In this document: positions 24,730-36,700 of the stretch, piece after piece
Numbering within the stretch: the stretch's first letter is position 1
Layout: the number at the start of each line of letters is the position of its first letter
The notes under the pieces: model-generated
Databases searched by the model: none
The model's input: only the letters and a program-made list of their open reading frames with translations
What the model was told of the DNA's origin: nothing
Source: Pempheris klunzingeri
Taxonomy: Eukaryota > Chordata > Actinopteri > Acropomatiformes > Pempheridae
Reading direction: 5' to 3'
Length of the DNA stretch: 64,000 nucleotides
Assembly (NCBI RefSeq): GCF_042242105.1
Contig: NC_092014.1
Coordinates: 12,032,374-12,096,373, forward strand
Position numbers and translations under genes: made by a program

Positions 24730-24935
24730 GCAGGGAGAGGACAGCTGCTCGGAGAGATCAGATGCTGCTGCAGCTCCAGCTTGGAAGCGAGTCTGCGGGG
24801 CTGAGATGGGGTCAACTTTTTATAGCCCCCTCCCCCTTCTGCTTTTTCCTAAACAGGGAGAAGGAGGTGGAGAGCACTGCCAACCTCCAGCACTCCTACG
24901 TAAACAAATCGAGTAGCGTGTAGTCAGCTGGTCCA
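24730..24935 (-). promoter_or_regulatory. Candidate TATA promoter on the minus strand with muscle-type motifs
   Basis: Read on the minus strand, a G-rich stretch leads into GGGGGCTATAAAAAG (TATA core 24816-24825), a textbook TATA promoter. Upstream of it are a CArG-like CCTAAACAGG (24848-24857; one mismatch), a FOX site (24900-24906) and an E-box CAGCTG (24925-24930). A second CAGCTG lies at 24742-24747, downstream of the expected start near 24790. No coding exon was recognised downstream. It could also act as an enhancer. Confidence 0.35.
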
Positions 24936-25477
24936 GAACCAGGAACTGCAAGCTGAACTGCACTGGACGAAAACTAAGCCATGTTTTCTCCTCTAAACTT
25001 TCATTGCATGCATCTGAGTTTAACACCAATTTTATCTTCTCTGTCACCTCTAGACATGTCCACAGAAGAATCTGCCTTTATTCACCGAAAGTGCAGTTTC
25101 ACCCCCACCACCCCACCCTACCTGTGATCTACTACCCAGGACAACTTCCACCAACTATAATTTCTATCCCCACTCTGTTGTGTTGTTTGTCCTTGCAGCA
25201 GACATTACTGTACTCTATATGCATTGCAGCACTTTGTAGGGTGAATGCATTCAGCCATGTCCTCTGGTTGATGCGCCGCCATATTGCTAAATGAATCTGC
25301 TTTGTAATATTTTCCATTCAGCTGCTGTCTAGAACTTTTGAAATGCTGTTTGGGCCGTGCAACATGTCTATTCAAAAGGAAACAAGCCAGGTCTTCTATT
25401 ACAGTTACACTTACCAGCAGAGCCGCTATTTTATTGTTATGAATTTAATTTAATAATCATGTCTAGTTAATCGTGTC

Positions 25478-27790
25478 TTTAGAGTGAGACTATGTAACTT
25501 TTGAAAAAAAACCCAAAAAACAAATCTCCCATTTACAAATGAAAAGTTGAACTCATAAGCAATAAAACACAACTTGCTGAATTAAATACACTCATGGGAT
25601 TCAGTGCTACACCCTTTCTAGCATGGTCTGACCATATTAGCTAATGTTTGCAAATTTGATAGATATTAATGTGTAACTGTAACTAATTGTCAGTTTATAG
25701 TCATTATGTCTCTTTAAGTTGTGCTACCATTTCATTCCGTTTTAGGATGTCACAGATAAATGTTTCAATGGTTTTATCATGAAGATAAAACAAGGAGTAA
25801 ACACATCGTATCTGAACAGGAGGCATGTTTGTTGTTTCTTGTGTTTGATTCCATCACAAGCACAAAGTGTGGATCAAGAGAGCCAGATATGTCACGGTGC
25901 GTCAGCCTTGCCGCCAGTCTGTTCTGGTGGCATAATGTGGTACTGCAGCAAAAAAAAATCTGTTGCAGCCAAATATATATTATTAAAGAGAGATTTATAA
26001 AACTCCCACTCCTATATTTGGTCCTGCATCCTCAGGAAAGCTTGTAAAAGCCTCCATTGCAGAAGTGACTGCTTTAAGTTGTGGCCAGAAGGTCACCTGT
26101 ACTTGTTACAGCTAAAGATCCCACTGGTGGATACCAGTGGTGAAGGAGGTCATCAAACTGAGAGAGGTGTCCTTTTGAGTTTGTTTGGCCCAGACGATTC
26201 CTGAAACAGCAGGTATCAGGAAGCCAGAGAGACTGCAGCTTCTGTGGTCACAGATGCTAAAAGTTGGGTGTGGGAGGAATTCGAGGACACCGTGGAGAAT
26301 GACTTTTGTTCAGCCTCAAAGAGTTTCTGCCTCTACGTCCTCCATAAAGTAGGCAGAGCTGGAAGGTTTGCGGATAGCTTTGTCCATTTTGAATAGCTGA
26401 TGTCACCAAGGTAGGTAAAAAGGTCCACAGTAGAAAGTGGAGTGAGATTTGTCCTGACATGCTAAAAACATTGTGGGGCTGATTGGTGGTTCCAATTTTT
26501 AAAGAAGGGCACGGGAGAGTGCTCCAACTAAAAGGGTTTCAAAAGGCTCAGTCTTTTTGGTATAATGCATACCAAGGTTGTGGAAAGGAGGCTTTGACTG
26601 ATTCTCAAACCTTTGGACTAGGAGGAGTAATGTAGAATAGTGGACCAGCTCTTTACCATTGCAAGAATACCAGAGGGCTTATGGGAGTTTGCCTATCCAG
26701 TCTACTTTTGTTTTGAGGCTATAGTGAAGGCTTGCGATAGTTTCCACTGGTGTACTGTATCTTGTGTTGGATGCTGCGCGAGTAGGTTTTACTGTTGCCA
26801 TTATTATGAGCTATTCAGCCGCAAGGAGAACTGTGTCCACAGTTGGCATTGGGATATGCCAGATTTGTGCCTTGTCACCAATTCAGTTTGTTATTTTCAA
26901 GGACAGAATTTCTGGGCATAGCAGAGTGAGTCTGGTGGCTCTGCTGGTTTTATCAGACCATGACCTCCAATGCATACTGGGATGGTTTGTGGCCAGATGT
27001 TAAGCAGCAGGGACATGGGTCAGATTTCCAAGTCTGAGGCCATGGTACTCTAAATTGATGGATTGCTCCTTTCGAGTTTTGAGGTTGTCGCTGTCCAAAG
27101 TGAAGGACTTCAAGTACCTTGGAGTCCTGTACACAAGTGAGGGTAAGATGAAGTTAGAGACTGACCGGTGGATTGGTGCCACTTCAGCAGTAAGCAGACG
27201 CTGTACCGGACTGTTGTGGTGAAGAGATAGCTGAACCTGAGGGTGACACTCTTAATTTACCAGTTGGTCAATGCTCCAACCCTCATCTGTGGTCAGTAGC
27301 TTTGGGTAATGACTGGAAGAATGAGTATGCACAGGCAAAAGTGGGTAAAATGAATTCCTTCACAGGGGGTTGGGTGCAGAGGTTAATAAGCTTAGACATC
27401 CATAAGGGTCGCGGAGTAGAACTGCTGCTCTTTCATGTTGAGAAAAGTGAGCCGAGTTGCTTCAGGCCTCTGATTTGGTTGCCTACCAATGGGGGTATTC
27501 CAGATACATCTAACTGGGGATAAATCCGGCCTGGAAATGCCTCATCATCCTCCACAAAAGATGGAGAATATAGCAAGGGAGAAGGACATGCTTATCCTGC
27601 TCAGGCCAGACCAAGATCAGCAATGGATGGATGGATGGATGGATGGATGGATGGGCATCTGTTAAACAAGTATCTGAACACTCGCTCACGTCTTGGGAAA
27701 TGACAGGGAATTCAATGCGCCATTATCCTGTAATCACTGGTTGTGGCCACAGTGTCGCTGTTAATCAAAAGTTACATAATCTTGCTTTAA
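25478..27790. mobile_element. Inverted terminal-type motifs flanking a 2.3-kb segment
   Basis: gagtgagactatgtaactttt at about 25482-25503 reappears inverted as tcaaaagttacataatcttgc at 27765-27785. They face each other across the L2 LINE. Either these are the ends of a non-autonomous DNA transposon into which the LINE inserted, or two inverted copies of one short repeat. The class is not resolved. Confidence 0.4.
26090..27653 (+). mobile_element. Degenerate L2-type (Maui-like) LINE, 5'-truncated, with (GGAT)n tail
   Basis: In order, the segment carries words I recognise from the fish L2 reverse-transcriptase ORF: gtggttccaatttttaaaga, aaaggaggctttgac, gaccagctctttaccattgc, gggagtttgcctatccagtc, ttcaagtaccttggagtcct, gtgcagaggttaataag. 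It ends with accaagatcagcaatggatgg and six or so ggat units. Frameshifts and stops are everywhere, so it is dead. The orientation is plus. Confidence 0.85.
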
Positions 27791-30460
27791 TTGACACGAT
27801 AATGTAATAATAAATGATCATTAATTACTAATTATGAATCAAACCTATAATATGTATTTTACACAGCCTTCTGAGGACAGGGACCATTTGTCTGCACTGA
27901 AAAAAACTGAATCATTAATGTTGACTGAGTTCAATCAGATGATGAATTCAAATAATTGTCAAAATTATGTATTTTAAAGATGTCTCAAGTAAATGATAAA
28001 TATCTGGCATTGCTATGTGTCATACTAAAACTCTCCAACACTAATTCTACACATTAACAACAACATTTCCATTTTTTTTTTAGGAGTCAGTGGTTCATAT
28101 TCTACCTGAAGTATGTGTGACCTCTTGTTGTGTTATGACTCACAAAATGCTGCTAATACCTCCTTAACTGATATATCATGTGAAGTGATTTATGTTTATA
28201 TTTTAAAAGCACACTCCTCACAAGTTACTGTGAGAAGAAAAGAGAAACACACCAAGTGTGTTGCTCAAATAAAGCAAAGCTGGGACTCTGGTTTAACAGT
28301 ATACTTAGGTCAGTATTTCCTTAGTAGAGTTGGACCTAGTGAGTCAGAGCCAGCTGAGATATGTAGGGGATAACTTCCTCTATTTGTGTTGGTTTATTTT
28401 ACACTTTTGTGTAATGAGATGGGAGCTGCTGCGTGTGCTTCTGAACGTGTCTGTGTGGCTCCTAGTTATGTGTGGCATTTCAGCATTCTGCGAGCATACA
28501 ACAAGGAGTCATGTTACTTCACTGTAGGGTAGTAGAGTATACATGTGTTGGATGTGTCTTTACACTTTACACAGAGCAATGTCAGCTTTTTATTGTTTTC
28601 TTGCTCAAATCGCCTCTTTAATTTAAATGTGTATGAACTGAGGTTTTCACTAAAACGACCCGCAATAGAATTAAAGTTTTTTTTATTACTGCTTTCTGTA
28701 CAGTGAAGGTCTGAGGTTATTTTCCTTTGTCTGTCCTGTTTCCTTTTGAATATGCAGTGCGTTATCATAGGTCATTGTGCTCTACTTGACTCAGTTATAC
28801 CAGCATCCTACGTAGAATTAATGGAAACTGTAGATTGCTATTTTTAGCATGTTTAAAAACTAGACACACATTAAAGGTATTTGGAGCTGCTGGTCAGTCC
28901 ATATACCTTAATTCTGTAAAATATATGTTATTATGCCTCTGTGACAACACACTTTATATAAATTGCCCTATGAGTTGATTTCATTATAAGTGATATGAAT
29001 TCATGAAGTAATTTGGAAGATTTGATGTTGACTGTGCAGTAGATTGGATATCATTTGCTCTTTAGAGCAACTTGATGTTGAAAAATTCAATGCATTTTGA
29101 GGTGAATTGTAAATGAAATGTGAACATTTAATTAAATACATTGTACTTCTTAATGATAGTATTTAATTATGCTTCTAAATTAACGTTCCCCTAAGGCGTT
29201 CCTGAAAGCAGTGAAAGTAAAATTGTTATTTATCTCTAAATTGTAAAACGGTTGAAGAAAATTTACTTTAAAAAAAGTATCCAAAGCAAATAAAATAACC
29301 GAAGCAATTTTACTTAGGAACAATGAACAAGTCCAAATTGAGAGATATGATGTACTACCTCCTACCAAAGAGTTTTAAAAGTATGTGTTTGTTAATCAAA
29401 GGTGGAAGATAATGAAACACATTTCACTAATTTCATATGATGCATTGAAGCACATTTACATATCATTTTGAAACCCTGTGAATACTAACATAAATAAGAA
29501 ATATAATTTGTAAGCTCCAGTAAACCAGCTATTCTAATGTTGTTAAAAACATAAAACTCATAAAAACACCACATGCATTTTTATTAGTTTCTTGTATGAC
29601 CTTCGATCTGTGAATAATAATGTACTTAATGCACTTGGATTGTCACTGTTTGTCACCAACACTGACACCAATGAATGGCTGTAAACACTGGTAATAGAAG
29701 GAGCACTATAGGAACTTGTTAATTGTACAATGAAACATTGTTAATTTTTTTTCTGGTGAAGTTCGCCCAAAGATGCACCGTAACACAGATTACATAATTT
29801 ATTTTGAATCATTCTTTCGGATGCCCTTCAGCAAACCTGCTGACTTTAAGGTTACATACAGGAAACTGACTACCAAAGCTTGCTTTTGTATAAAGAAAGA
29901 GGGTCAATTGAAGGTGAGATGGTCTGAGTTAAGTGCATTTGTGAATGTTTAAAGAAAAAGGGCACATATTTGAATGAAATCCCTTAGTGGCTATACTGTC
30001 ACATAGTGGTATTGTATATGCTTTATGCCCGATGTCAACTGTGATGCCCCAGAAAAAGACAGAGGTCAAGATGACAGTGAGAGATACCTTGAAAGGAGAA
30101 GTGAGTGCTGTGTTTGCACTTACAAGATTGAAAGTGATAAATATGATGAATGAGTGTAATGTAGACTGACAAGCCTACACATGTTTGCAATAAATTTAAA
30201 ATGCAAGCTACGAAACTTGTTTCTGTCTGTGAATTTAAATCACTTTAAGGTCTTGATTTTTGAATGAAATACATTTTGCTGCTGTCTGTATCAAATGAGC
30301 CAGACAGACATTAAAAGGCAAATAAGCAAACAAATCACTGTTTTGTTTATGTCACAGCTGTGATCCAGATACAGAAATGTCTGAATAAAGAATAGTAAAA
30401 ATAGCAGACATCCAGATAAAAACAAAATAAAAAAACACATTTAACAAAATCAAGTATGAA
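27660..30460. other. AT-rich intergenic DNA
   Basis: I find no supported gene here. The open frames (for example 28113-28373 plus, 28514-28768 minus, 29987-30169 plus) lack recognisable products or splice context. There is no obvious tandem array. Confidence 0.5.
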
Positions 30461-30469
30461 CAAATGGGT

Positions 30470-31060
30470 CTGGAGCTGCTTTTTAAAGGTTTCCACAGTG
30501 TCCATGGATCTAAATATTATAATGTTACCGATGGTATTAAACAGTTTCTTGGGATCACATCAAATGTATAAAATTAGCAAAATGTAGGGCTCTGGCATTC
30601 TTAACTATGTTGTTAGAATATGTTACAAGTACTGATAGTGAATTTGTAGATGGGTGGATTTCCACAAACTATTCAAAAGCTGTCGTTCATCAATGGGGAG
30701 GAATTAACCGAAGGAGCCAATCTAGCCTTTGTAAGAGCAACTTTATCCAGTAATGAAAGACAGTGGACAATAAAATGTTGTACATGAGAATTAACTTGGT
30801 TAATGGTGATGGTTTAGGATTCAGAATTGATTTCACAACAAGGTAAAATATCAAATTAAAAGACAACTCAAATAAAATACAATTGTGACCTGAAATGAAA
30901 AGATCCTCAGAAAATACAGAATAAACATTTAAGAGTAAAAGCAAGGTCCAGAGTATTATTACATGTTGAGTGAGATTAAAAGATGTATCCGAAGCAGATT
31001 AAAAGATTTAGCAGAAGCATCATCAATATGAATGTTAAAGTCACCAAGAAATCTAGAATA
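30470..31060 (-). mobile_element. Fossil non-LTR retrotransposon: endonuclease C-terminus and linker
   Basis: On the minus strand, 31048-31019 translates to LGDFNIHIDD, the diagnostic APE-endonuclease motif of LINEs. It is followed, after frameshifts, by the NTLDL-like stretch and by SGHNCILFELSF, corresponding to the SDH...F end of the endonuclease. Fragments of the downstream linker (KSTHLQIHYQYL) continue to about 30.5 kb. The reverse transcriptase is absent. The clade is probably CR1/L2/Rex1-like but not certain. Confidence 0.65.
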
Positions 31061-32040
31061 GATGTTAAGAAATCACTGAAAAATTTTAATTTGACATGTT
31101 TCAGAAGTTGATTATTATTTGAATTATAAACACTTAGTCTAGTTAAAGGTCATTTATTAGAAAATAATACCAAAATTTAATTCAGTTTCATTTAATGTAT
31201 CATAATTCAACTAAAAACAACACACTACTTTGCTATGTTCCTCAGTAAAACTAAAGTGTGACCACAGTGTCCCATATTTCTAAAATAACAAACAACCACT
31301 TTGATTTTGACTACTTGATAGATTGTTCCTGAACATTAGTACATATTTTCGATGGTGTGATATTCTGCATAGACCATATTTGCATTTATATTTGCAGTTT
31401 ATTTCCAGCTCCCTGATCTAATTATTGCGGCTTCACCACTAAAAAACGCAAATAAATGACAAGGGTCAAAGGGAATCAAACAGATTTATGCCGGCAGAAG
31501 AACACATTTGGCATCTGCCAGCGTGCAAGGTTAGCTTTCTGGTGACAGTGAAACATCACCCGGGCCGAGGCTTAAGTTTAACCTGACAGTTTGCTGCTGT
31601 GTTTACTTGGTTGCCATGGATGCAGTGAGACTGGCAGACACTGGTTTGCCCCCAGCTGCTCTCGGTGGTTTCTAAAGAATCTACATTAAGGCCCAGTTGT
31701 TGTGTTTAGATGCCAGTAGAGGCTCTGATGTCACAGCTGTGAAACAAGAAAAGACCAGATTTATTGCCTCACCTGGATCAACAAGTGTGCGTTACATTTA
31801 GGCCACTAAAGTACATTTTGCCTGCTTGCACATATCACAAGCTATCAATACAAATGAGGCATATAAAGCACTTCAGCTAACAAAGCTACATGCTACGTGG
31901 ACACAACTTACACCGTGCGGAGAAAAAAGAAAGCCTTGACTTACAAAATCTGCTGAAATCTATACAGGTTCAAATGAAGGCTTTTGCTATTTTGAAATTG
32001 CCTGATAGTTGAATTCTCACACAGGAGGCAAGAACTTCTA
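31061..32040. other. Intergenic DNA between the LINE fossil and a repeat copy
   Basis: I see no supported gene. A less AT-rich patch at about 31480-31760 (atgccggcagaagaac to tcacagctgtgaaac) has no open frame and no recognised motif set. Confidence 0.4.
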
Positions 32041-32350
32041 CTTTGGGATCATTAGTTTCAAAGAGCCTACAGCTATGCCAGCAGCTCTGTGAGCACTGCA
32101 GCCCTCTAAGGCACAGCAGTGCTTTTAGTTAAATATAATATCAACATACAAACTCAGTGCTTCAGTTCAGTCAGCATGCTAACATTTTCCAATTAGCTCT
32201 GCAACTACAACACGTTATGGGGATGTTTTGCTGGTATTTTGTCACAAACCAAAGTACTGGACAAAAGATCGGACATGGGGATTGTGGGTCATGAATTTCT
32301 GTGCCAACTTTCATGACAGCTCAGCCATTTCAGCTGCACTGTTTCTCATG
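32040..32350. repeat. Interspersed teleost repeat, copy 2
   Basis: It contains agagcctacagctatgcc, gctctgtgagcactgcagcc, gcatgctaacattttcc, caaaccaaagtactggac and catgaatttctgtgccaa in an order I recognise from the percomorph repeat also present at 6.87, 40.48 and 51.03 kb. Confidence 0.7.
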
Positions 32351-32947
32351 CCACATGTACAGAAAGAATTTGATGGGCCAAGCAATACTACTTTTATATC
32401 TGTCAAATTGCAAAATAAAAGTTATTCAGCAAAACTGAAAACTGCACAGGGACCCCAGACTTTCAGGGCCCTTGAAAGCCCCATGTTCACTATATGTACA
32501 TAAACTGATGCTATAACTGCCTTAAGCTAGTTCCTTTATTTTCACTTATTGTTGAGGGCCTGTCTTATGGTTTCACACTGAAGTACATGATGATTATACA
32601 TAAATAAATTTGAGCTTTATCAAATACAATTAGTAACACAGACTTTCATAAATCGTCATAAATCTGTAGTCTAATGTAACTGGGTGAAGATACCTTAGCA
32701 TCTCTCTCAGACTTTAGACATTGTACAAGTGTTTTCAGGTTAGGTTGTACTCCTCATGACAAATAAACTGACATATACAAGTGGTGAAGTGCTCCTTTGA
32801 AGGCAAAAGACGTGAAGAAAAGGTGGAAACACAGTTATTTGATGTTCCCAGAGGGTTAACCCAGCCCTGTTGTACATAATCATGTATGATTGTTCATAGA
32901 CATTGTTTAAATCCATAAGCCAAGCCAAGCATCCAAAGTGTTTCCAG

Positions 32948-32953
32948 TTTATT
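32948..32953 (-). terminator. Candidate poly(A) signal for mttp
   Basis: AATAAA on the minus strand, about 770 bp past the mttp stop codon, would give a 3' UTR of roughly 0.8 kb. No better-placed AATAAA was noticed closer to the stop. Confidence 0.35.
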
Positions 32954-33724
32954 GTCAGATAATTACAGATGTAACAAACTGATCCCTAAATATGGAAACA
33001 CAAGTTCAGAGTAGCTCAAAAGTCTTAAAACTACGCAAATGTTTTCAGGCAAACAGAGCAATTACAGCCATGTATAAAAAATATATTCAAGTGTTGATAG
33101 ATTCATTTTTGGAGAATTTTCATCAAAAATCTTGCAGAAAAAGACAAAGGAACAATTAAAAATCACCAACATGATTATTAAAAAAAGGAATTAATTGATA
33201 CTACTCTGATAAATAAGTTATTTCAAGTGTGTGAACAGTGATACAGTGACATAAAACAATAAATTGCTCCTCCTAAAAAAACATTTAATTAAAAAAAAGG
33301 GGGAATGTTGACAGAAAGGAGCGTTTCTATTCATGGGGAAAGTTTATCCACTGTCTCCAGTGTGATATTTACATGTTCATCTTTACTGTAACTGCACAAG
33401 GGGAGATTGCAGTGATAATATCAATCCTGACTATTACCCATCAAATAAAACATACATCCTGTGTGTGCCCATCATAAATACATTTTCAAGGAAATCTATA
33501 AAAAGACAACGCAAGAAGCCCTGATTTCAAACAAAATGTCAAATTAAAATGACTTAAATACTCACAGGAATGTAAACATTGTATGTGTTGTTAAAAGAAA
33601 AAGTTCACCACTTTTCTCTCTTACGGTGTTTCACTGCATGAGGCTGAGGTGTGATAGCTGTCCCTGAATGCAATAAACCATCTTTGAGTGACAACTCGCC
33701 CCTGGATAGGTCATGGTATCTCTT

Positions 33725-36700
33725 CTACCAGCTGGAGTCGAAAACCTTCTTGCACATGTTTGAGTTCTCCTGGTGAAGAGGGAATTCAGAGCCAGGAACG
33801 AGCTGCTTCTTGCTCTTATGCGACATCACACTCTTCCCGGATGACAAGCTCTCATACTTGGTCAGGTATTCACTGAAAGCAGAACATGCGGAATAGTAAG
33901 TTAGCTTTTGTTCAGGCTGATTTAATAATAAAACCCCAAAGTTTATTGTAATCTTTTCTTTTACAGGGAGGATTTCACAATACCTGAAGGGGAAGGTAGT
34001 TTTGTCCATCTGCATGCATACCAGGAAGGGATATTCGGAAAACTGGACAGTGGTGATGAAGTCAAGCGCTGCCTCCGTTTCAAAGCTGACCTCAACACCC
34101 GCTCTCAAGAAGTCCATGTCCACTGTAACGTTGCCAGTGACCACTAATGCCCCCCTGAAACCAAAAGATACATAGAAGACTATGTAAAACTCAAGTGAAA
34201 TATCACATTTCATTTAAGTTTATATGAAAATACCAATATACTACGTGGTAAATGTTACAAGAAACACATACAGTAGGCCAGCATGTGAATTATCACGTTG
34301 TAAAACACATGCTTGAATTACACACGAAAGTTACACCAGATAATTTGTGGACTTTTCACATTTAAAATAGTGTTTTGCTTGTTATGAACATGGGTTTATA
34401 TGAATGTGTTTCACATGTGATAAATTCACATTTGCTTAGTGAGCCCCAGGTGGGGTGAGGAGGTTAAAACCCTTCATTTTCATTCATTTAAGTCCATTAT
34501 TTTCTATATTGGGGCATTTTAGAGGGCAGCATTGTTGCTCACATGACAGCCACTTACCTAAAGATAAAATAAATTCTGCTGTTTCTAATCACAGTTACTT
34601 TAAGCAGCAGTTACCACTTAACTAGTGGTAACCAAAAAAACTGTCGCTATGGTTACCTGTAACAGATGGCTTCAGGTCAGTCAGAAGCGATCATTTTCTT
34701 TCTTTTCTTCAGCCTTGTCATAACATCTGTGACATATGGTCCTAGTTTGTGACCATGTATTTGTATCATACAGTTTGTTTCAGTGGCTCAAAAGCACAGT
34801 AAAGCTCAGACACTAACATGTAGAGTTTAACTGCTTTGTAACAACTTCCCCTTATGCCTCAAATCAAAGTGTGTGCCAGCCAGCTGAAAATCCAACCTCT
34901 GTAACTTTGCCTGCGGAGACATGCCTTGGCAAAGATGCCAGTGTGGTTTGTTCTGCTTCTATAGATAGCCTGCCAGTCTATTATCAGAGTGGACGAGCTA
35001 CAACTATGCTGATCCATTCACCTGCCTCTGCCATTCCCCTGCACACATGGGTCAAACCATCCTGGAGTACAAATGCAAGATGTGACCCTTAACAGTAATG
35101 GAAAAAAGCAGGATGATCCTAAAAACAGAAAAATCTCTTTTCTTCTGTCTTAAACCATGTTGTTGGACATCCTTACATCCCCATCAAAATAGCCTTTTCA
35201 TTTCCATATTTTTTAAGTTATTCTTAGTGGAAATTTACAACATCAGCGGTTTGATCCCCAACTCCTTCAGTCGAAGAGCCCTTGGGCACTGAACCCCAAC
35301 TCTCACAACTTATAGTCTCCTCCCTGTAGATTCCCCCTGTATGAATGATGTGTGAATGGGTGAATGAGAGTGTAGTGTAAAAGCGCTCTGAGTGGTTGAA
35401 AAGACTAGAAAGGTGCTATATGAGTACAAAGGCTGGGTACTGTTTCAAAATTAATGCAGTGCAGTGCCAGTACAAAACCTGAGTTTCTGTAGAATTATAA
35501 TTTTTCTGCAAACAACTTGAGCAAATGCATCATCTAATGCATTAAAATCTATGAATATCTATCAAAAAAACAAGTGAACAGGATGAAGAATCGGATCATT
35601 CAGTGCCAGGTTTTAGTTTCTGTGTTTGGCTTTCAATACTGTGATAAAACAAAATGTCTTTGGTACTTAAAAACTACTGAGGTGCATAAGCTGCACAGTA
35701 AAAATCACACCGTATTTGCATGCTAAAAATCTGTGGCATTGCTCTTGAAAGCACGTTTCATCACCAGATGCCGCGAGCTAACCGATACCAGCATGATGAT
35801 GTGCTCCATTTTCAGCAGCTACTGTTGTACATGGGCTGTAATGTTTTAAAATAGAGAACCAGACAGAACTGACGTCGTATCCATACAAACCTAAAAATGA
35901 GACAGGCATGAAGCACAATACTGGAGCACGTCCAGCGTGCCGGTGGAACAAATGAATCAGGCAACACTTATAGACCATCTAAAGTTCATATGAATCCAAC
36001 ATCAACAGACATCTATTTGCAGTGAGGTGAAAAGGCCCAAGCTTCTCAAACAACTTTCCTTTCAGTCATAAAGGTTGTTTTCTAAGAATTATCTGTCTGT
36101 CATGAAGGCCTTTGCCCTGCAAGTGTGTTACATCATATTGTACATGCCTCACAGAGGTGAGATAATTTATCATTCCATGGTTGTACTTGAGGCTGTGACC
36201 TATATAACATTATGTAAACGCTCTACTGATGCCCCAATTCAGCTACGGCACAAAAACAGCTATTTCATTGTATTGTCTCTGGACTGTACCGGTTGTTGAC
36301 GCTGGTCTTGGACTCCCTGTACCACAGACTGATCTCCATGCCTCCAGAGATGTCAATGGCTAACCCTCCTTGGAACTCTGCACTGGCCCTCAGACCAGAC
36401 TGCAGCTGGATCATCTGCAGGACCGAAGATTAGCAGAAAAGAGAAAAAAAGGAACTTGGTTATGTCTGACTCTGACTGATGTCTGACTGATAATTAAGAT
36501 TCCTTTCATCATAAAGCAGATGCTTTAAAAAACTGTTGAGTTTTTTAAAGTAGCCACAGATGAACCATAAGAAATGCCACAGCCTTGTATCAGCTGTATG
36601 CATTTAGACCATGTTCACACTCACTACACTCGACAACTGAAGTCATTAACTTGAGTCATTCACTATCTGTGTCTGTGTACACATACTTTATACGTATGAC

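Noticed and set aside
24437-24916. Open frames on both strands across 24.5 kb
   Set aside because: They are created by the (GT)n microsatellite and translate as dipeptide repeats.
26640-27003. Cys-rich open frames of 93 and 79 codons
   Set aside because: They lie within the decayed L2 LINE in shifted frames and are not genes.
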